Positions 39,736-42,912 of a stretch of 42,912 nt of DNA are shown here, piece by piece. Below the pieces are notes generated by a model. It did no database searches. It was not told the DNA's origin and worked only from the letters and a program-made list of their open reading frames with translations. The DNA is from JAWWPG01 sp033850885 (GTDB taxonomy: Bacteria; Actinomycetota; Actinomycetes; Propionibacteriales; Nocardioidaceae): NCBI GenBank assembly GCA_033850885.1, contig JAWWPG010000025.1, positions 1-42,912 on the forward strand, read 5' to 3'. Made by a program: the position numbers and the translations under genes. How positions within the stretch are numbered: position 1 is the stretch's first letter; every line of letters starts with the position of its first letter.

Positions 39736-40745
39736 CCGCCGATCGAGCTCATCGGGCGCGTCGGTTGCAGGAAGGACAGGTCGTCGATGCCGTGGCCCGC
39801 TCGTTTCGTCCACAGGGCCGCACGCCACCGGTCGGCGATCTCCTCGTCGGCGGCACCTGCCCGCATCGCCGTACGCAGATCCGACTCCTCCCGGGCGAAC
39901 AGGCAGTTGCGCACCTGGCCGTCAGCGGTCAGCCGGACCCGGTCGCAGTCGCCGCAGAACGGCCGTGTCACCGAGGCGATGATCCCCACCGTCGCCGGAC
40001 CGCCGTCAACGAGGAAGAGCTCGGCCGGGGCACTGCCGCGATGGCGTGGGTCGGGAGTCAGCACGAACTCCCTCTCGAGCGACGCCTGGATCTCGTCGGC
40101 GGTGACCATCTCGTCGCGGCGCCAGCCGTGCTGAGCGTCGAGCGGCATCTGCTCGATGAAGCGCAGCTCGTAGCCCATGACCAGGCACCAGCGCAGCAGC
40201 TCGGCCGCCTGGTCGTCGTTTCGCCCACGCAGCAGCACGGCGTTGACCTTGACCGGGGCGAGACCCGCATCCGCGGCGGCCGCCATGCCGCGGAGGACGT
40301 CATCGAGGCGGTTACGGCGGGTGATGGCCAGGAACGTGTCGGGACGGACCGTGTCGAGGCTGACATTGACCCGGTCGAGGCCCGCGGCGACCAGCGCCTT
40401 GGCAGTGCGCTCGAGCCCGAGGCCGTTCGTCGTGACCGCCATCCGGGGTCGGGGCCGCAGGGTCGCCGTACGGGCGACGATGTCCACGAAGCCGGGCCGG
40501 ATGAGGGGCTCGCCGCCGGTGAACCTGACCTCGTCAACGCCGAGCCGGGTCACGGCGATGCCGATCAGCCGAACGACCTCGTCGTCGGTGAGCTGGTCAT
40601 GCCGGGGCAGCCAGTCGAGACCTTCGGCCGGCATGCAGTAGGAGCAACGCAGGTTGCACCTGTCCGTCAGGGAGACGCGCAGGTCCGAGGCAACCCGGCC
40701 GTGCTGGTCGAGCAACGGCAACGCGGACGACAACACCTCGGTCAC
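39732..40745 (-). CDS. moaA: GTP 3',8-cyclase
   Basis: 337 residues, radical-SAM enzyme of molybdenum cofactor synthesis that converts GTP to 3',8-cyclo-GTP. First iron-sulfur cluster: DRCNLRCSYCMPAEG (Cys30, Cys34, Cys37). SAM/GTP blocks are RFTGGEPLIRPGF and GLDRVNVSLDTV. The second cluster is in the C-terminal part, PFCGDCDRVRLTADGQVRNC. The chain ends in the Gly-Gly pair needed for activity. GTG 40745. No other moa gene is in the window. Confidence 0.97.
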   Translation of the reverse strand: MTEVLSSALPLLDQHGRVASDLRVSLTDRCNLRCSYCMPAEGLDWLPRHDQLTDDEVVRLIGIAVTRLGVDEVRFTGGEPLIRPGFVDIVARTATLRPRPRMAVTTNGLGLERTAKALVAAGLDRVNVSLDTVRPDTFLAITRRNRLDDVLRGMAAAADAGLAPVKVNAVLLRGRNDDQAAELLRWCLVMGYELRFIEQMPLDAQHGWRRDEMVTADEIQASLEREFVLTPDPRHRGSAPAELFLVDGGPATVGIIASVTRPFCGDCDRVRLTADGQVRNCLFAREESDLRTAMRAGAADEEIADRWRAALWTKRAGHGIDDLSFLQPTRPMSSIGG

Positions 40746-40813
40746 CCCACCACCCTACGGTCTGTCGGGCCGCGCTCACATCCTGGCGACGCTCGGGCTA
40801 ACCTCGAAGTGCT

Positions 40814-41653
40814 GTGGTGCGCTTCCTGTTCACGCCCCGATGGATGGGCCTGCTCGTGGTCGTCGTCGTGCTCGGCTACACCTGCGTGCGGCTGAGCGAG
40901 TGGCAGTTCCACCGCTACCAGGAGCGCAAGGACTCCAACACCGTCGTGCGGACCAACCTCGCAGCGCGGCCGGCTCCCGTCGCCTCCCTGCTCAGTACGA
41001 CGGCCGAGCCCGCCTCGAACCGCGAGTGGCGCACGGTCACCGCCACCGGGCACTACGACGCCGCCCACCAGCTCGCCGTCCTGTACCAGACCCGGGGCGG
41101 TCGCCCCGGCATCGACGTGGTCACCCCCCTCGTCACGGCGGCCGGACCGGCCGTCCTCGTCGACCGCGGCTGGATGCCGGCCGACTCGAACGGCAACGAG
41201 ACACAGCACCTGCCTGCCCCCGCCGCGGGCACCGTGACCGTCTCCGGCCGGGTCCGGCTCGACTCCGGCGGCGGATCCAGCCAGGTGACACCCTCCCAGG
41301 GCTCCGTGCGGGCCATCTCCGCCGAGGCGCTGCGACCTTCGCTGCCGTACCCGGTGTACGACGGCTTCCTCGACCTGACGAACGAGACGCCGACCTCACC
41401 CCGGCCGCCGGCGAAGGCCGGTGAGCCGAGTCTTTGGAGCGGGCCGAGCTTCTTCTACGGCTTCCAGTGGCTGTTCTTCGCGCTGCTGTTCTTCGGCTTC
41501 TGGGGCTACTTCGCGTGGACGGAGTACGGTTTAGCCAGAAGGTCGGCCAGCGGTGAGGTCACGGACGACTCCGCTCCTTCCCGCCGGAAGCCGGCGCGGA
41601 CTCCCTGGCGACCGGGAGCCCAGAAAGAAGATGAAGTCGCTGCTGATCCGTGA
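40814..41653 (+). CDS. SURF1 family protein
   Basis: 279 residues. Two membrane helices (about 10-22 and 216-235) bracket an outer domain, the SURF1 plan. LSEWQFHRYQERKDSN after helix 1, GHYDAAHQLAVLYQ and VLVDRGWMPAD in the domain, and SFFYGFQWLFFALLFFGFWG at helix 2 are family motifs. SURF1 helps insert heme a into cytochrome c oxidase. GTG 40814, divergent from moaA. A CTCCCAAGGGAG hairpin (41661-41672) follows shortly after the stop. Confidence 0.9.
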   Translation: MVRFLFTPRWMGLLVVVVVLGYTCVRLSEWQFHRYQERKDSNTVVRTNLAARPAPVASLLSTTAEPASNREWRTVTATGHYDAAHQLAVLYQTRGGRPGIDVVTPLVTAAGPAVLVDRGWMPADSNGNETQHLPAPAAGTVTVSGRVRLDSGGGSSQVTPSQGSVRAISAEALRPSLPYPVYDGFLDLTNETPTSPRPPAKAGEPSLWSGPSFFYGFQWLFFALLFFGFWGYFAWTEYGLARRSASGEVTDDSAPSRRKPARTPWRPGAQKEDEVAADP

Positions 41654-41808
41654 GTGACGGCTCCCAAGGGAGTCTGGAACGAGAAGAACGCTGGGAGCGA
41701 ACCGAAAGCCGCTCGACTCGTCGGGCTGCCTTGGTGGCCTAGAGCGTTGTGGGAGGGGCTTGACCCGACATCCTGGGATCTAGACGTCCCGGCCCCAGCA
41801 CGGCGCCA

Positions 41809-42702
41809 ATGAAACAGGCAGGAACAGTTATAGCGAAACGTACCGTAAACGACCCGGATGCTGGATGGGTTGGGCTGTCGGTACCGGGTGCGACGATGCG
41901 CATCATGAAGGCTCGATGCGCATCACTACTGACTCGCGGTGCCGGGTCCCCAACGCATGGGGTCGAGCCGATCGTGACAGGTCTTACCGCTTTGGATAGC
42001 CGATTCGGCGGCTTATGGCCTGGGCAACTCTGGGTGATCACCGGACACCGCGTTGCCGGTCGCAGCATGCTCGCCCTTCAGTTGGCTCGCCATGCCGCCG
42101 TAGTGACTCGAGAGTCGACCCGCTTGGTCAGCCCTCTGCATAGCCCCGAGGAGGTCGTGGCCATGCTGTTGGCCCGTCAGGGCCGCGTGCCGCTGCAGCA
42201 CTTGCGTTCCGGCCGGCTTACTGAACGTGACCAAAGGCGGGTGGCCGGGGCTGCGCGTGAGTTAGCGTCCGCTCCGCTGACCATCGACGTGGGCACCCTT
42301 GACTCCGATGTCACCAAGCCGGCGGTGGTCTTGGGCTCGACAATTGCGCGGCTCGTGATCGTCGACGATGTTGATGTCTGGGCAGGCGAACGGTTGACCA
42401 ACGTGATGCGCATGCTACGCACCTACGCCAACGAGCGTGCCGCGACGGTAGTCGTCACCGTCCCTGCAGCGCCAGTCTCCACCACGGGCCGCCGATTCCG
42501 CGGACTGTGCGATCGCGTCAACGCGGTGACTGTCGACCTGTATCGACCCGACATGCACCAGCGGGAAGCGACACGTCCAGGCTGCGTGGACATCACCTTC
42601 TACCCAGACAGCCCCCGCCAAACCACCGAGTTCGTAGCCCTGCAGGGGCACATCGCGCGCATCGTCGACATCGATGCTCTGAATCCCCTCGCGACGCCCT
42701 GA
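41809..42702 (+). CDS. DnaB-helicase-like RecA-fold protein, altered Walker A
   Basis: Up to 297 residues; ATG 41896 is another possible start. TGLTALDSRFGGLWPGQLWV (58-77) is the opening of the DnaB C-terminal domain. The following nucleotide loop is GHRVAGRSML (79-88), so the usual GK(S/T) is GRS and the key Lys is Arg. RLVIVDDVDVWAGERL fits Walker B, and MRMLRTYANERAATVVVTVP fits the next strand. There is no N-terminal DnaB domain. It might bind rather than hydrolyse ATP, or have a different role in DNA handling. Base composition is less GC-rich than its left neighbours. Upstream 41654-41808 shows no gene. Confidence 0.6.
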   Translation: MKQAGTVIAKRTVNDPDAGWVGLSVPGATMRIMKARCASLLTRGAGSPTHGVEPIVTGLTALDSRFGGLWPGQLWVITGHRVAGRSMLALQLARHAAVVTRESTRLVSPLHSPEEVVAMLLARQGRVPLQHLRSGRLTERDQRRVAGAARELASAPLTIDVGTLDSDVTKPAVVLGSTIARLVIVDDVDVWAGERLTNVMRMLRTYANERAATVVVTVPAAPVSTTGRRFRGLCDRVNAVTVDLYRPDMHQREATRPGCVDITFYPDSPRQTTEFVALQGHIARIVDIDALNPLATP

Positions 42703-42912
42703 TCGGACTCGGTATCCGATGACAGGTCCAGGGCCGGTTGCTTGGCCTTGCTACGGGAGGGAGAAGTTGGTGTGTGCCCCGGCATTTGAGCGCGTCGAAG
42801 ATGGGGCTGGTCTGCTCGCGGGCCACCTCGTATTTGGCTAGACCCGTGGTCGGGTCCTGGTCGTAGATTGTCGAGGCGGTCGCGGCGAAGGATGCCAGCG
42901 TTTGAAGGCGCG
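42593..42912 (-). CDS. C-terminal end of a gene entering from the right
   Basis: The minus-strand frame is open from the window edge to a stop at 42593. Its first part (about 42770-42912) looks like real protein: TLASFAATASTIYDQDPTTG, then LAKYEVAREQTSPIFDALK. The later part is Arg/Pro/Cys-rich and overlaps the DnaB-like gene, so the original stop may have been lost or a frameshift may lie near 42780. The family is not recognised. Confidence 0.35.
   Translation of the reverse strand, partial: RLQTLASFAATASTIYDQDPTTGLAKYEVAREQTSPIFDALKCRGTHQLLPPVARPSNRPWTCHRIPSPIRASRGDSEHRCRRCARCAPAGLRTRWFGGGCLGRR

Overview
The window is high-GC DNA that reads as chromosomal sequence from an actinobacterium (Actinomycetota). 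Support comes from the very high G/C at third codon positions, frequent GTG starts, several promoters placed so close to the start codon that the mRNA would be leaderless, and the families present: an F420-type luciferase-like oxidoreductase, an actinobacterial GlgC/GlgM pair, an InhA-like FabI with FabG, DUF3099, DUF2231, SURF1 and a short zinc-ribbon-like protein. I cannot fix the order or genus from the sequence alone. No rRNA, tRNA, CRISPR array, integrase or intact insertion sequence was seen.

Layout. Positions 1-8.6 kb are accessory-like: a structured noncoding left edge, a VOC protein, a decayed TetR regulator beside a GT-C glycosyltransferase, a frameshifted dihydrofolate-reductase-family gene, a methyltransferase, an LLM oxidoreductase, a rifampicin-monooxygenase-like flavoprotein preceded by what looks like a rifamycin-associated element, a gene-end remnant, a fused pterin dehydratase/VOC protein and a GNAT acetyltransferase. 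Positions 8.8-18 kb hold small housekeeping and metabolic genes, including a probable four-gene unit glgC - gamma-glutamyltransferase-like - cyclophilin - amidohydrolase, divergent from glgM, then an extradiol dioxygenase and peptide deformylase. Positions 18-28 kb hold a CrtC-like lipocalin protein, a secreted two-repeat protein, a TrmH-family methylase, a PEBP protein, a hydrolase, membrane proteins, and an ABC ATPase / NfeD / SPFH / TauE run.

Positions 28-41.7 kb look like a conserved core block (serB, sixA, fabI, fabG, DUF3099, moaA, SURF1) that contains a cyanophycin locus. cphB (cyanophycinase) and cphA (cyanophycin synthetase) overlap by 4 bp and probably form an operon for making and mobilising the Asp/Arg storage polymer. 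Facing them, with both stop codons sharing one CTAG, is a CphA-like protein that keeps a CphA-like N-terminal region and the Mur-ligase half but has no ATP-grasp domain. It lies at the end of a tight fabG-fabI-flavin oxidoreductase gene run. This is one of two main candidates for something new.

The other is a 248-bp array at 28031-28278: five 22-bp direct repeats followed by inverted copies on a 43-bp period, lying between divergent genes and reaching a probable promoter. The right end (41.8-42.9 kb) carries a DnaB-like RecA-fold protein with an altered Walker A motif and the end of a gene entering from outside the window.
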